64,000 bases of DNA, taken from the NCBI GenBank assembly GCA_036417435.1, contig CM070903.1:61852001-61916000 (forward strand), in the 5' to 3' direction. The translations under genes were made by a program, and so were the position numbers. The notes beneath the pieces are model-generated. The model had not been told where the DNA came from and made no database searches. It worked only from the letters and a program-made list of their open reading frames with translations. How positions within the stretch are numbered: position 1 is the stretch's first letter; each line of letters begins with the position of its first letter. This DNA comes from Inia geoffrensis. Its lineage: Eukaryota; Chordata; Mammalia; Artiodactyla; Iniidae. This document shows, one piece after another, positions 21,637-33,870 of the stretch.

Positions 21637-24069
21637 TGATTTGAACTTTCATTCATTTACTCATTATTTATTGACTGATTCATTTACTTTTTATATGTAA
21701 GATTATGGAAACAAAAAGTTAAAAAAAAATACTCTTGTTGGACATTTAGGTTAAGTAAGCTATTCCTCTTCAGAAATAGTATATATTTATTTAAAATGAT
21801 GTTTATAAGGACTATGTAATTACATGTAGAATTCTGAGGTTAAATTTTGAAAGCAGGACATAAAATTATATGGAAAGTATGATTACAGCATGTTTTAAAA
21901 AATATATCCTCAGGGGAAAATGAGCATAAAGAAATATATCAAATGGTTATTAATGGTTGGGTTTAAATTACAGAAATAATTACTTTAATTTTTCTTCATT
22001 TTACTCCAATGTGTTTTTCCAAATTATTTTTAATAAGCATGTATCATTTTTAAATGAAAATAAATATTTATTCATTAGTGGATAAGATGTGCTCTCCTTT
22101 CCCAAGGAGCTTTTTTATTTACTAAAACAGAGAAACTACAAACATACAGCATTGCCCTGATAGTTTAAATCTTCATACCTAGAAGTGAAATACACCCACA
22201 GGAAAAGAAATGTCAATACAGATTTTATCTGATCGTAGAAACATAAAGAGCTTTCTGTGTGTTGGATAGAAATAGGGGAGGAACTGGCTTCTTTGCAAGC
22301 CAGAAAGAGTGTGAAATTCAGGCCATTTTGTGATGAGATCATTTCGCAAGGAATGCAGGGAATGACAAATAAAAGTTACCAAATGAGCCTGTCCCTTGAG
22401 TTCTTAACATTCTCACTCTTTCTTTTGGGGCAGTATAATGAGTAAAGCTTGGTAGCGGGAGTAGGAAGTTACAATCTAAAGGCTTGTGCCCTTCACAGGC
22501 AAGATGGGTACATTCAGAAAGACAGATAGATGTACAACAGAATTAGAAACAAAAATACAGTAGACAACTGTGGATTATGTGTAATGGATATGGAAAGTCT
22601 CTGCTAGAAAGCTATCTTTATTACTCCAAGAGATTACTTTCCTCATTTTATGCAAATTCATATAAAATGAAGTCAAGAGTGTAGATGCTAAAAGTTTGGA
22701 TGAATATGATGCTCATGACTAAATAGGCCTGGCTAGAGCAAGGGAGAATATATTCAGTTGCCAGGTAAGTCACCCCTTTACTCCTCCTCCCCTCTCTGGT
22801 ATATCTGCCAGTGCATTTCTATGCAGGCCAATCTCTAGCAAACTCGACTCTTTCAAGCTCTGTCTGACTTGATGATGTTCTACCAATATACCCTCAGTCC
22901 TGACCTGCACTCTCCTCCCAGCCACTGAACTCTCAAGAATTCTAGAAACTTTGAATTTTGAAACTTTACCAATTCTCACTAAAAGACACATAGACCTCCA
23001 AGTTTCAAACCTAGGCTAGCTTGAAGCCCTGGTATTGGTCCCCTTACTTAATTGGTAATGTTGGTGGTAGTGGTGAGGGTTGTCCACGTCCCCTTCATTT
23101 GTGCATACACACAAGAGCAGTCATGCCTGATTTTAAAACTGATCCACATGAAGTAAATGCATGTCAAATGTGTAGCATATCATTGAATAATAACATGTAG
23201 TTCAAAGCATCACAGAATATGTTTGGAGGGTTTTGTTTGCATAATGCCAAAACATCCAGTGTTCCACATGGAAACATCAGTGCCCAACTTCACCAAATCA
23301 CCTTCTCTGTCCACTCAGGTGTCCTCTGAATACTTCCATCCCCGTGTAGCAAAATCACTGTAAACCATTTGTTGAACTCTGTGACAACAGGTTCTCAAGA
23401 TCATGTTTCATATCATTCTAAATGATGGTATTTCAAATGAACAAATAGGATATGAAATAGGTACCCTTCACCAATGTCAAAATACATTCTGTTCAAATTT
23501 AGTACTTGAGGTGGTGGACTCACCACAGCTTTAGGTTTAAGTCTTTCTGAGGTTGGGAGAAATATACTTGGCTTCTTTGTACCTCAGTATTTTGGACCGC
23601 CATTTAGAGATGATGAAAGTTGCTTACCAGACGGCAACGTCACGAGTAAAATCCAGTTAGTGATGGTGAAACATTCTGAAATGAAAAGAGCACTGTTGCT
23701 GCTAGGTATTTAATAAATCTATGACAATCATAGAAAATAACCCCATTTACTTTTCACTCAGGCCACTGACACACTGATACTATATAAAAAGTAAAGGATG
23801 CTCCCCTTTGGGAATGAAAATACAACTGTGCCCTGAGAAAGTGCTTTTGTAGCTGCCTGTGTACTTAACTTTAAGGCTCTAACCAGTTGCAACCAGTTGT
23901 GAATGACTTGCTGCCTATTTCTGTAATTCACTGTAACTTGTGTTGAGAAAGTTATGTTTTATGGTTAATTATCTGTGGTCTGTTTAAAAAAATAAATCAA
24001 ACCATTGTGAACCACCAGGATTTGCAGCTCCATTTGAACTTTACTGTACTTTTGATTAAACATTTTGTA
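21637..24069. other. Unique AT-rich DNA upstream of a possible poly(A) site
   Basis: A decayed L2-like end may lie at 21650-21690 ('tttcattcatttactcattatttattgactg'). Otherwise no repeat or exon was recognised. The lower part, 23800-24069, has a 3' UTR-like texture and precedes the candidate polyadenylation site. Confidence 0.35.
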
Positions 24070-24120
24070 AATAAAAACAAACTGGTTTCTCATTGTTTGG
24101 GGTTGTTTGTTACTTGTGTT
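24070..24120 (+). promoter_or_regulatory. Candidate polyadenylation site
   Basis: AATAAA at 24070-24075 is preceded by TTGTAAAT (UGUA-type element) and followed by a CA about 15 bases on. A strongly G/T-rich element then runs through about 24092-24120 (TGTTTGGGGTTGTTTGTTAC). This is the textbook arrangement of a mammalian poly(A) site. There is no A tail in the DNA, so it is not a retroposed copy. No upstream coding exon was found; it could serve a non-coding RNA, belong to an unseen 3' exon, or be chance. Confidence 0.3.
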
Positions 24121-25893
24121 CTGGATATAAATATTGTGGCAATAGTGGTAGAACAAGCTATGGATTATTTACCCCTGGTTTCATGAGTTGTGAGTTACTG
24201 GCCTTATCCTCTTTCATGAGTATAAATAAATGTATAGTGTTATATTCCAAGTCCTGTAAGACAACTGGAATGAGTGAACTGAAACCTTTCAAAACCAAAA
24301 CCTTTTATGCTAAGTCACAGAACAGCAAAACAAACCCCAAATTAACATTTAAAAAGCTTCTACTGTGGAGCAACAAAATCTCCAAATATTATATAATCTG
24401 CATTTTAAAAACTGCTTCCCTAACAAGCAGCAGTCTACCAATAATTCCACACACATGTCTTTTCACTGCTTTTATAATGGAGATGCCATAGGTGGTTTTA
24501 CCAGAGATCACCTCCCACCCCCAATATCAACACCAGAATGAGGCCTTGAAAATAGCCAGCATAATAACTTAAGCCAAAACTGATTTAGCAAGATCAGGAA
24601 TTACTGTAGTTAAAAGTAATGAAACAATATATAAAAGAAGAATTCTATATAAAATTTGTCTGTTGTCATCATCCTAGGACATGTATAAATAAAAGAAGTC
24701 TAAAAAATAATTGCCTAGAGAAAATGAGAAAAGCCAAGATTTAAAGGACCCTGTGGAAAAGTGTAAGAGGAGTATATTTGAGACCCAGAATCGTTATATC
24801 CCTAACATATTTTCATACGAAACTTGACCAGGATTACCAAAGTACCTTGCTCAAAATTATGTTTTTTAAATGATCCAATGGTCTGTGCAGCACTGACCAT
24901 TACAAAGGACCTCTAGGAAAGATATAAAATATCCTTCTGCAATTTGTTACTTTTATAAAGATAGAGACAGGATAATAAGGGTTTTCTTATAAAATGGGGT
25001 GGTCGCCCCTTGCTGAAGCTTGGAGTGCTGCATCTGGTTTCACCTTACCCCTTTATTACTCACATTGCTTACTGCTTACCTGCGTAAGTACTAAGAGGGA
25101 ACAGCCACCGCAGCTCCCCAAAACATATTCATGAAGCAGATACGATGTGCCAGGCACAACTAGAGTGATTCTTCTTGAAAAGGTAAGTCAGTGACTGAGG
25201 TTCTTGCAACATTTAAAAGTATCTATTGTGCCAATAGAAATGAGAAGCCAGGTTAAAAGAGTTGTGAAGTACTTCTGAAAAATTAGAAAATGTTTAAGTC
25301 TTCCCCTAGATTCTTGAACACCCTGGGAATAGAAAGTTTAGGCCTGCCAGCCCTTCCTCACCTGGATCCCATATTGCAGAAGAAAAACTAGAAGTAGGCT
25401 ATATGTTCTCTGTGACGTGGTTACAACCAAACAAGGGGGCTGAATAGAATCGGCTGGCATTCATTGGGCGTTGAAAGGTCAATTCTGAACCTGAGTATGG
25501 TTCAGAGAGTGCAAAAAAACTCACCGAGATGGAATTGGAAGATATTCTGATAAACTGAGGCAGGAAAAAAAGTCCAAAGATGTTTTACTCAAAGATGTTT
25601 TCTTCTACTTCTTTGATAACCAGATGGCTCCAACTATTTTGGACAATCAAGAAAATGCTCCTCTATAGAGGTCTAAGTTTTCTTTTAAATTCAAGCAAAC
25701 CCATTTGAAAAGCGGGGTATTCTAAATGATTCCCTGTATACAAAACTACACACCAAAATTAAGTGCTTGGCTACAGATGATTAATCATGTTACGATTACA
25801 TTATAAAGAAACATTTTACATGGTGCAGAATTCATTTTGATAATCAGGTACACACATACAAAGCTGCCTACTGGAACCCACACTCAGCTATAA
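24121..25893. other. Unique DNA with the longest open frame (132 codons), not judged coding
   Basis: The frame at 24093-24491 has no recognisable domain and a composition like its surroundings. No named repeat was recognised. 25070-25200 contains 'gataCGATGTGCCAGGCACAAC', possibly a decayed MIR/L2 scrap. Confidence 0.4.
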
Positions 25894-26895
25894 CTGAGAA
25901 AACCATAATTCAAAAAGATACATGTTCAATGCAGCACTATTTACAATAGCCAAGACATGGAAGCAACATAAACGTCCATTGACAGATGAATGGATAAAGA
26001 AGATATGGTATATTTATACAATGGAATATTACTCAGCCATAAAAAGAATGAAATAACGCCTTTTGCAGCAACACGGATGGACCTAGAGATTATTTTACCA
26101 AGTAAAGTAAGCCAGAATGAGAAAGACAAATATACAATATCACTCATATGTAGAATCTAAAAAAAAAAATGATACAGATGAGTTTATATACAAAATAGAA
26201 ATAGACCCACAGACATAGAAAACAAACTTATGGGGCTTCCCTGGTAGCACAGCGTTTAAGAATCCACCTGCCAATGCAGGGGACACGGGTTCGAGCCCTG
26301 GTCTGGGAAGATCCCACATGCCACGGAGTAACTAAGCTCGTGTGCCACAACTACTGAGCGTGTGCTCTAGAGCCTGTGAGCCACAACTACTGAGCCTGCA
26401 CGCCACAACTATTGAAGCTCGTGTGCCACAACTACTGAAGCCCGTGCACCTAGAGCCCGTGCACCACAACAAGAGAAGCCACCGCAATGAGAAGCCCACG
26501 CACCACAACAAAGAGTAGCCCCCGCTTGCTGCAACTAGAGAAATCTCGCCCACAGCAACGAAGACCTGATGCAGCCAAAAATAAATAAATAAAATAGATA
26601 AATGTATTAGGAAAAAAAAGGAGAAATCAAACTTATGGTTACCAAAGGGGAAAAGGGGGGAAGGATACATTAGGAGTTTGGGATTAACATATACACACTA
26701 CTATATATAAAATAGATAACCAACAAGGACCTACTGTATAGCACAGGGAACTATACTCAATATTTTTTAATGACTTTTAATGGAAAAGAATATTAAAAAG
26801 AATAGATACATATATGTATAACTGAATCACTTTGCTGTACACCTGAAACTAACACAACATTGTAAATCAACTTATATGCCAATAAAAAAGTTATA
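25894..26895 (+). mobile_element. L1 LINE, 5'-truncated (ORF2 C-terminus plus 3' UTR), split by a CHR SINE
   Basis: The copy begins at 'gagaaaaccataattcaaaaagatac' within the end of L1 ORF2. The plus-strand reading around 25955-26125 still spells the family's C-terminal motifs (IYTMEYYSAIKK-like, then ATWMDLE-like), though frames are interrupted. The 3' UTR resumes after the nested SINE at 26639 ('ttaccaaaggggaaaagggggg'). It runs through 'ctgtatagcacagggaactatactcaatattt' to 'ctgtacacctgaaactaacacaac' and 'atgccaataaaaaag'. The insert at 26234-26627 is a later SINE. No functional protein is possible: the endonuclease and reverse-transcriptase domains are missing. Target-site duplications were not resolved. 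Confidence 0.93.
26234..26627 (+). mobile_element. Long CHR-type SINE nested in L1
   Basis: Head GGGCTTCCCTGGTAGCACAG, B-box GGTTCGAGCCC, 'gatcccacatgccacgg'. The body has at least four imperfect repeats of 'GCCACAACTACTGA(A)GC', then 'agtagcccccgcttgctgcaactagag' and an (AAAT)n tail. Duplications CAAACTTATGG lie at 26223-26233 and 26628-26638. At about 394 bp it is much longer than the 213-bp copy at 11529: it keeps the distal part and has an expanded internal tandem array. Antisense open frames across it (112 codons) are by-products. Confidence 0.95.
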
Positions 26896-28266
26896 AAAAT
26901 ATAAAGAGGGACACAGAAAAAATATATGTATGAATATATGTGTGAATATCCTGCTTAAAGACTAGAATATTGTGACCAATTTTCATTATATTCCACAAAC
27001 ATATCTATCTGAGCTATAGATTCTTTCAAGGAAAAAAAAAAGCTGAAAGGAGACACATTTACAAAATACTTTAATAATGTATGCTAGCTTAGTCATTATT
27101 CATATTAAGACAACAAAAGATGTCCGCATGTCATCATACATACAGAGATATGACAACCCCAGTGATCTTGATCATTCAGTTGTTACAACACAGAGCCATA
27201 TTCAGGCAATGAAACCTGAAAAACCAGACAAAACTCTCCTGGCTTTGATTTTTATCTTTAAGCATCAGATTTTTCCATACAAAAGGAATCCCAAATTCAA
27301 TAGCTAACACATAAGAGAAAGTTAAACAAACTAGGGAATAGCCTGAATCTTTTATAAATAGTAAGGAAAAACTCACTTCCTACCTTTAGTAAAATTAAAT
27401 GAACCAATTTCATATGGCCTTACCATCCAGAAGTAAAGTGTGACCTAAAGGAATGATACTGACCCCAAACGCACAGAGATGAACCTCAGTAGTTCCTACT
27501 CAGATCCATCCTCTCTCCCTCCTACTTTTACCTTTCCTTATTGTATTAAGAACACTCAGACCTACCACCACACTACCTCTCACACGTGTGATCTCACTTT
27601 CTTCTAGCAGAAACCTCACAATGCCTTAATGCTGTGCTCTCTAGCATTCTGTATCCATTTTAAAACCATTTGATAGGCAGAAACTAAAAGGGAAGAACAG
27701 ACAAACCCCCAAAGCCCTCCAACCTCCCTCATCAGGAAAATGCCCGGTTCCCAGGGGACATCAGTCAGTTAAGTGAAACAAAATATCATAGCAGGGAGGA
27801 AGACTGATAAACCTTAGACAAATCTCACTGTGTTCCCATCTGGGAAGGGAGTTACTCCAATGAAAAAGTAGTGGGTGTGGGAAAGAAGCGAAGAGCTACA
27901 AAAAGAGAAAGAGGAAAAAGAATACTTTTATAATATGTTTGAGACTTAAAGGCAGTACAATGAATCCAAAGGTGTTCCAGGGAATAGTGTGAGAGAAAGT
28001 TTTAAATGAGAATTCCAGAGACTACAGGTTCGTAAATGAAACTGTTGTTCAAAGGGTGAATTCTATAGGGAGTTTGAATTAAGTGTCTCTGCTGTAGAAT
28101 CTAGATGTTTTCTCTTTCCTTAAGACTTTGGGGTTTGAATGTACTTTGTCATGAGAAAAAAACAGTAGAGCTTTATACAGCTCTCAAAGTAAAAAGCAAG
28201 AGAAAGACAGGGTTTATATAACCAGCTTTTTACATAAATATTACATCAGGATACATTTCAAATGAA

Positions 28267-28291
28267 AACACACACATACACACACACACAG
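28267..28291. repeat. (CA)n microsatellite
   Basis: ACACACACATACACACACACACACA; one T interruption. Confidence 0.85.
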
Positions 28292-28780
28292 CTGTCTTCC
28301 TTATCCTTTCTATTTTAAAATTCACTTCATATTTTAAATGTTGTTGATTTTTCACAAAATAAGTAAAAAAGCATTAAACACCTCAGAATAATTTTAGTCT
28401 TATATTACCTGGAAAATTTACCACATCATGGAGGGTCACAAAATCTTGTTTTAAAGCCAGTTAAGACACTGACAATTATGGGATGTTTTGCTGCAGCCCA
28501 GGGCAACTAGAAATGGTCGTGAATGTTAGCTAACTCCCTTCTCAACAGTCTGAGAAAAGGGAAAAAAAAAGTGTAAGTTTTCCCCATCTGTTATTTCCTT
28601 TTTTTTCTTTTTGGCTGTGGAAAAGTAAAATTATGCAAGAGCTTTTGAATGTAAAGGCTGTGTGTGCTTTTTCCCTTTTTGTCTCTGTGTACCGGTTATG
28701 TGATGTTGCGTAACTGAGTACAGAGTAGGCGGTTAGCGTTTACTATTGATTTACACTATGCCATCTAATGAATTCAGAAC

Positions 28781-28872
28781 ACTAAAAAGAAAGGAGCAGG
28801 AGGGGAGGGAGGAAAAAAGAGAAAGAGAAAAACAGGGACAGAAGAGAGGAGGACTGAACAGAGGGGAGAAAT
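28781..28872. repeat. Purine-rich (GA-rich) tract
   Basis: Nearly unbroken A/G sequence, e.g. GGAGGGGAGGGAGGAAAAAAG, with few C/T interruptions. Confidence 0.7.
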
Positions 28873-29914
28873 AACTCATTTAGAGAAACAATTCTAATGC
28901 CTGGAATAGTTTCATTCTTATTCCCTGTAGCTCTGACTTTCCGTTATTGTTCAGGTCTCAGAAAAACAGATTTGAGCTAGTGACCCCAATATTCCAATCT
29001 TATTTCTAATGAGGATTGCTGGCAGGTGAGTGTCTGAAAGTACTAATGTGTCAAATTACTTGAAAGCAGTTCCACTAAACTGTCAGACTTCTCCACATGC
29101 ACCTATTTGTCATTCTCTTGATGCCTTTGGGAATCTGTATCTGTGATAGCCAATGATATGGTCCAACTAGTTTACCTAGTAGCAAATATTATTTGAAAGA
29201 CACACAGGGATATCATCAGGGCAAAGAGAAATATATTCAATTTTACCCACCTTCTTTAAAAATGCATGAAGAACATGTTTAGAAATCTTTGAATAGATCA
29301 CTATTTTACTTTGGAAGAAGATATGCCACACATTATTTTGCTAAACAGAACAGCCCAATATAGGACAATGACAGAGAAATGGGCAATGAGAAAAGATTCT
29401 AAACTGATGAACATGCTTGTAAAGGAAATTTAAATAATTTCTTATATTGTGCTTATGGAGAGCACTTAAAATTTAACTTTTGATCTGGATGACTACAGAC
29501 ATCTCTAGTCCTCTGAGGCTGCCTGGTGCTTCCCATGCCATACAATGAGTTCCCAAGGCTGAGGCCAGAAAGTAAGGGTGAAGTTGATTCTCTTGCTAGG
29601 CACAGGACCGTCCTGTACCTGAGTGCCCTCCTATGGCTGAGGGCAATCACTAAAGTGAGAAAGAGAAATAGAAGTTCTCTTTATTAGCAGCCAGCTAGAG
29701 AGCAAGGCAGGGAGCCTGTACCCTTCTTAAATCTGCGTTTGTAAATGGTGACTAGAAAAAAAATCACAGGAGCTCATCTAAAGGAAAGAACAAGAGTTTG
29801 GTGTTTCATTTCTGATCATCCAGTGATCTTCTCTTTTCATCCATTTTAGCTTAGAAAATAATAAACAGGTGCCTACTCCATCCATTTTTCAAGGATGCTT
29901 TAATGAGGGATGTC

Positions 29915-29993
29915 CATGTGCACACAGTTTATACCTAGCACCTAGCACAGTGCTTGGCACATTCTCTGTGCTCAGCAATATTTGCTGAAACAG
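29915..29993 (+). mobile_element. L2 LINE 3' terminus
   Basis: 'cctagcacctagcacagtgcttggcaca' and 'gtgctcagcaatatttgctgaa' are the L2 plus-strand end (CCCAGCACCTAGCACAGTGCCTGGCACATAGTAGGTGCTCAATAAATATTTG). The CHR SINE is inserted right at its end. Confidence 0.85.
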
Positions 29994-30314
29994 GGCTTCC
30001 CTGGTGACACAGTGGTTGAGAATCTGCCTGCTAATGCAGGGGACACAGGTTCGAGCCCTGGTCTGGGAAGATCCCACATGCCGTGGAGCAACTAGGCCCG
30101 TGAGCCACAACTACTGAGCCTGTGTCTGGAGCCTGTGCTCCGCAACAAGAGAGGCTGCGATAGTGAGAGGCCCGCACACCACGATGAAGAGTGGCCCCCG
30201 CTTGCCACAACTAGAGAAAGCCCTCGCACAGAAACGAAGACCAAACACAGCAAAAATAAATAAATAAAATTAATAGACTCCTACTCCCAACACCTTCTAA
30301 AAAAAAAAAAAAAA
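29994..30314 (+). mobile_element. CHR-type SINE with target-site duplications
   Basis: GGCTTCCCTGGTGACACAG head, B-box GGTTCGAGCCC, 'gatcccacatgccgtggag', 'agtggcccccgcttgccacaactagagaaagcc' and an (AAAT)n tail followed by a further A-run. The 13-bp duplications TTTGCTGAAACAG (29981-29993) and TTTGTTGAAACAG (30315-30327) differ at one base. Between the (AAAT)n tail and the final A-run sits a short segment, AATTAATAGACTCCTACTCC onward, that is not typical of the family. Confidence 0.95.
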
Positions 30315-30327
30315 TTTGTTGAAACAG

Positions 30328-31204
30328 TAAAATGATTATGGGGGAAACATCTCTGTAGGAAAAGTATACTAGAAAAGCCTCAGAAAATATATTCCAATGA
30401 CTTACAGGAAATCTTAGGCTGTGCTTTGGCTGTAGACACAAAATAATGATGTAGATAAAGTGTCAAACAGTTACTTGGGGATCAGTTCACTTTAGTTCCA
30501 TTTATTAGAAAAAAAGCTTAACAAAATTATAATACTGGTAATATCAGCAAAGTTTTGTGTTCATTTCCACCATCCCTTTGGACTATTTTTCATTTCAGAC
30601 TTGGGCACAGAAAAGTCCATTTTAATTTCCACGGACACATTCTAAAGGAAAAGTCATGGGATAGCAACATAATTCATGTTTTAAAAAATACTGAGAAGAA
30701 TACAGCCATTTAGTAATGGGAGAGAATACAGCATTTTGTTGAAGGGCAAGGCAGGTTGAGTTTTGATTAGGTTATGCAAATTTAAATTAATAGAAGGGCA
30801 ACCAAGAATGTACTGATTTCCATTTTCTTGGTTAAACAGGAGTTTTAAATTTCTGGATTAGAAAGTCAGAAGTGCCATCTTTCAGTTAATTGGAGAATAA
30901 GACCTTAAGAGAAAGAATTGAAAGTATAATCTCTCAAAAATTCCAGCTGAAGATTTAACTAAAAGTGTGTTTGGCAATGGTAGCCATAGTACTTTTTATA
31001 AAGTGGGGCTACCATCTTGTTAACTCATCCAGGACTAAGCATGCATATATCAGTAAAAACTTCCAAACTTTTTTTTTTTTCTTTTTAACTTTGATCATTA
31101 GTATAATCTAATCTAATTCAGCAACTTCCTTCAATAAGCATCCTGGCAGTAGGTCAACAAGATCATACCATGTGCTGTTTCATTTCATGGATTCTTAAAA
31201 GTGG
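30328..31204. other. Unique DNA, nothing recognised
   Basis: AT-rich; a T-run at 31068-31083. No family identified. Confidence 0.4.
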
Positions 31205-31330
31205 ATAAGAATGTGCCTGGCCCCCTCATTTTATATGCAAAGATTCTGAAGCTCAGAAGGTAATTTTCTCAGGGGTATATATTCTGAGACAGATCTGGGA
31301 CTAGTACCTAAAGCTCACAGTTCATTTCTC
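31205..31330 (-). mobile_element. MIR SINE fragment (antisense)
   Basis: 'ccccctcattttatatgcaaagattctgaagctcagaagg' and 'gagacagatctgggactagtacc' match the reversed MIR core and head. Confidence 0.65.
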
Positions 31331-32884
31331 CACAGCATAGAATAAGTCAAAGTTGCATAGAGTGAATCTTATTTTAAATGCTATAAAGAGAGATTTCAAA
31401 AGATTTTTTATTAAGATTTGGACTGCTTACATATGTAAAATGTTCACCTCAAAGCTATCTTATACTTAATTTTCCATCTTTAATCCGAGTCTCCTCTTCC
31501 TCCTCTTTTTCTTCCTCCTCTTATTCTTTAGATCTTTGGATTGTCTTTTCTACTCTTATTCTCACTCATTTATCCCCATATCTAACTTCAAGTTCTTCCC
31601 TTTTATCACTTTTCATCTGTTTCTCCAACTTGTATTTATGACTCTTCCTCATAAAAATCATTTCTTTTCTGTTCATGTGTTTTGAGATCCTCAGAAATCA
31701 TAAAGGAAGAAAAAGTTGGAATTTAGTACCATACAATAATCTTTGGCATACACTTTGGTAAGTTTTTTTAAACTGCAATAAGATACTGACAACCTGAGGG
31801 TAAACTATAGCTACAGGCTTTGCCTGTGATACAGCTGTCTAGACCTCTGCACTGCTGGAGAGGAGACTGGGGCCTACTGTTACAAGAAATCTCATCTAAG
31901 ATAGAGAGCAAAGGCTCTCAATCTCCAGACCCGACCACTCATTTTTCTTTTTGCTTCCTTTTTGCTTCCTTTTCTTTCTCCCCATTCCACAGTCACAACT
32001 ATTTTGAGACTGATTGTGGCAAAGCAGGAGGAGATCCAGAGAAATCCTAGTGGCTTAACGTGGTTTAATGATACTGGCCAAACTCTCAATGCCAAAAAAA
32101 GACAGAAAGCTGCATACTAAATTTGTAGTTACACAGAAAGTGGAGTCTGAGGGGGTTCAAAGAGAACTTGGACCTTAGAAAGGTCTCTGTGTAACAGTGA
32201 CATTGCTGCCAGAATCATTTAGGTTGTGTCATTGTTTCCCTTATAAAGCTTAACTCTTACGGGGTTTACAATTCAGCTAAAATGATCAGCTCCGGGCTGA
32301 AATGCAGCTCTAGATATCTTAGAGCGGGAGGTTTTTTTTTTTTTTTTCCTCCTTATTCCTTAACAAAGAACATATACAGCAACTATTCAGCCATTTCAAT
32401 GACATCTGGATTCTGACCGCACGCCTCTCCCTAAAAAGGAGTAGGTGCTAATCAAGGAGCCTAATCTACAGTGAGTTAAAGTAAGCAACATCCACTGTGG
32501 AATGAAGGACATGAAACTGGTATATGAATGGACAATAAACAGATGTTCTATTATTTCAAAAGGCTTAATGTACATCACTTGGATAGATATTTCATTCCAC
32601 TTTACTGATGTGAATAGGATTTTGGCAGTAGCTTGGTGAAGTCTCCCATTTGTTTACTAGGAAACATTACAATTACAGGAGGCAGAAATTCCTGGTGCTT
32701 TCCTTAGATCTCTCTCCTCATAAGCCCATTCCCAGGGTAGCTATAAGATAATCAATAATTTTAAAACCTCCTTGCTCCTATGTCTCTAGTATTGGTTATA
32801 ACCTCTACAGTATGATGCTGTGCCACAGTGTTGAGAAGGGATAGGAGGAGGAAGTCCCAGACATAAATTAAAATTAATAGGCCA
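31331..32884. other. Unique DNA with a pyrimidine tract
   Basis: A C/T-rich tract (CTCCTCTTCCTCCTCTTTTT type) spans about 31488-31530 and a T-run 32332-32348. No exon recognised. Confidence 0.4.
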
Positions 32885-33105
32885 GAAGGAAACTAGCATT
32901 TATTGAGTACATATTATGTGCTATATCCTTCATTGATATCATCCCATTTAATACAAATCCCCTGTGAAGTAAGTAAGATTGGCCTAAGTTTCATAGATTA
33001 GCAACCTAGTTACAGAGCTGTTAGCTAACTTGCTTAAGGACACAGAGCTAATTAAAAAGTTGTGCCAGGGAGGATAAGGACATGTTTGACTCCCAGGCCC
33101 ACACA
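32885..33105 (-). mobile_element. MIR SINE (antisense)
   Basis: 'aactagcatttattgagtacatattatgtgctatatcc', 'catcccatttaatacaaatcccctgtgaagtaagtaag', 'gcttaaggacacagagctaatta' and 'gactcccaggccc' follow the reversed MIR consensus along its length. Confidence 0.87.
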
Positions 33106-33478
33106 TAATGTAATGTACCACAAGCCAGGAGCAGAATATGAAGCCATCTAACCAAAAAAAAAATTTCTCTAAACCAATGATGAGAACCACCAAAATCCTC
33201 AAGTAGGGGGTTGGAAGGATAAATGACTCCTAAGGACAAACAGATTTTTGCTTTGCTCTTGGCTATGATAAATCCCGGTTTTCCAAATGCATAGTTGGAA
33301 AACGTTCCTTGTCATAGGTAAAGAAACGCACAATTTCACAGGAACCTTTAAATCAGACCAGATATTTAAGTGTTTTTAAAAATTCCTTTAAAGATTTATA
33401 CTGGATAAAGGTAAAAAATATAATGCATATAAAATCTGATGATTAGTGTATTAACAATTGAATATATCTGTGTATGTA

Positions 33479-33870
33479 TATGTGTGTATGTGTGTGTACA
33501 TACAATTCTTTTTCTCTTTGCTAAAGTTTCTGGTAATTGCTACAAAGTGCTTGACAAAATCTAAACAATGAATATGTTAAGCCAGGAGAAAAGGAAAGAA
33601 ACAAAGAATAAGAAAAGGAGAGGCATGTGTGTGTGCATGCGTGTGTGTGTGTACATAACTTTCCTCAAAATTTTACTCCTAAAATATTTAAGTCATAATG
33701 CTGTAAGTCTACATTGTGTGTGTGTGTGTGTGTGTGTATACAATTTTTTTCTCCTTGCCAAAATTTCTGGTAATTACCGTAAAGTACTTGACAAAATCTA
33801 AACAGTGAACATGTTAGGCCAGGAGAAAAGGAAAGAAACAAAGAACAAGAAAAGAAAAGAAATGTGTGTG
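33479..33870. repeat. Tandem duplication, period 237 bp, with (TG)n at the copy edges
   Basis: The segment starting at 33479 is repeated from 33716. Anchors such as TTTCTGGTAATT (33527 and 33764) and AGGAGAAAAGGAAAGAAACA lie exactly 237 bases apart. About 155 bp of the unit can be aligned in both copies, with roughly a dozen differences over the best 110 bp. Both copies begin and end in TG-rich repeats, which suggests unequal exchange or replication slippage seeded by the microsatellite. An L1 insertion at 33871 cuts the right edge of copy 2. Confidence 0.9.

Larger units (their letters stand above)
26896..29914. other. Unique AT-rich DNA with simple tracts
   Basis: No exon or dispersed repeat recognised. 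A (CA)n tract lies at 28267-28291 and a purine-rich (GA-rich) tract at about 28781-28872. Confidence 0.4.

Noticed and set aside
24093..24491. 132-codon open frame, longest in the window
   Set aside because: No family resemblance, low-complexity composition, and it starts inside the GT-rich element of a possible poly(A) site.
26332..26670. 112-codon antisense frame with internal repeats
   Set aside because: Translation of the tandem units in the long CHR SINE.
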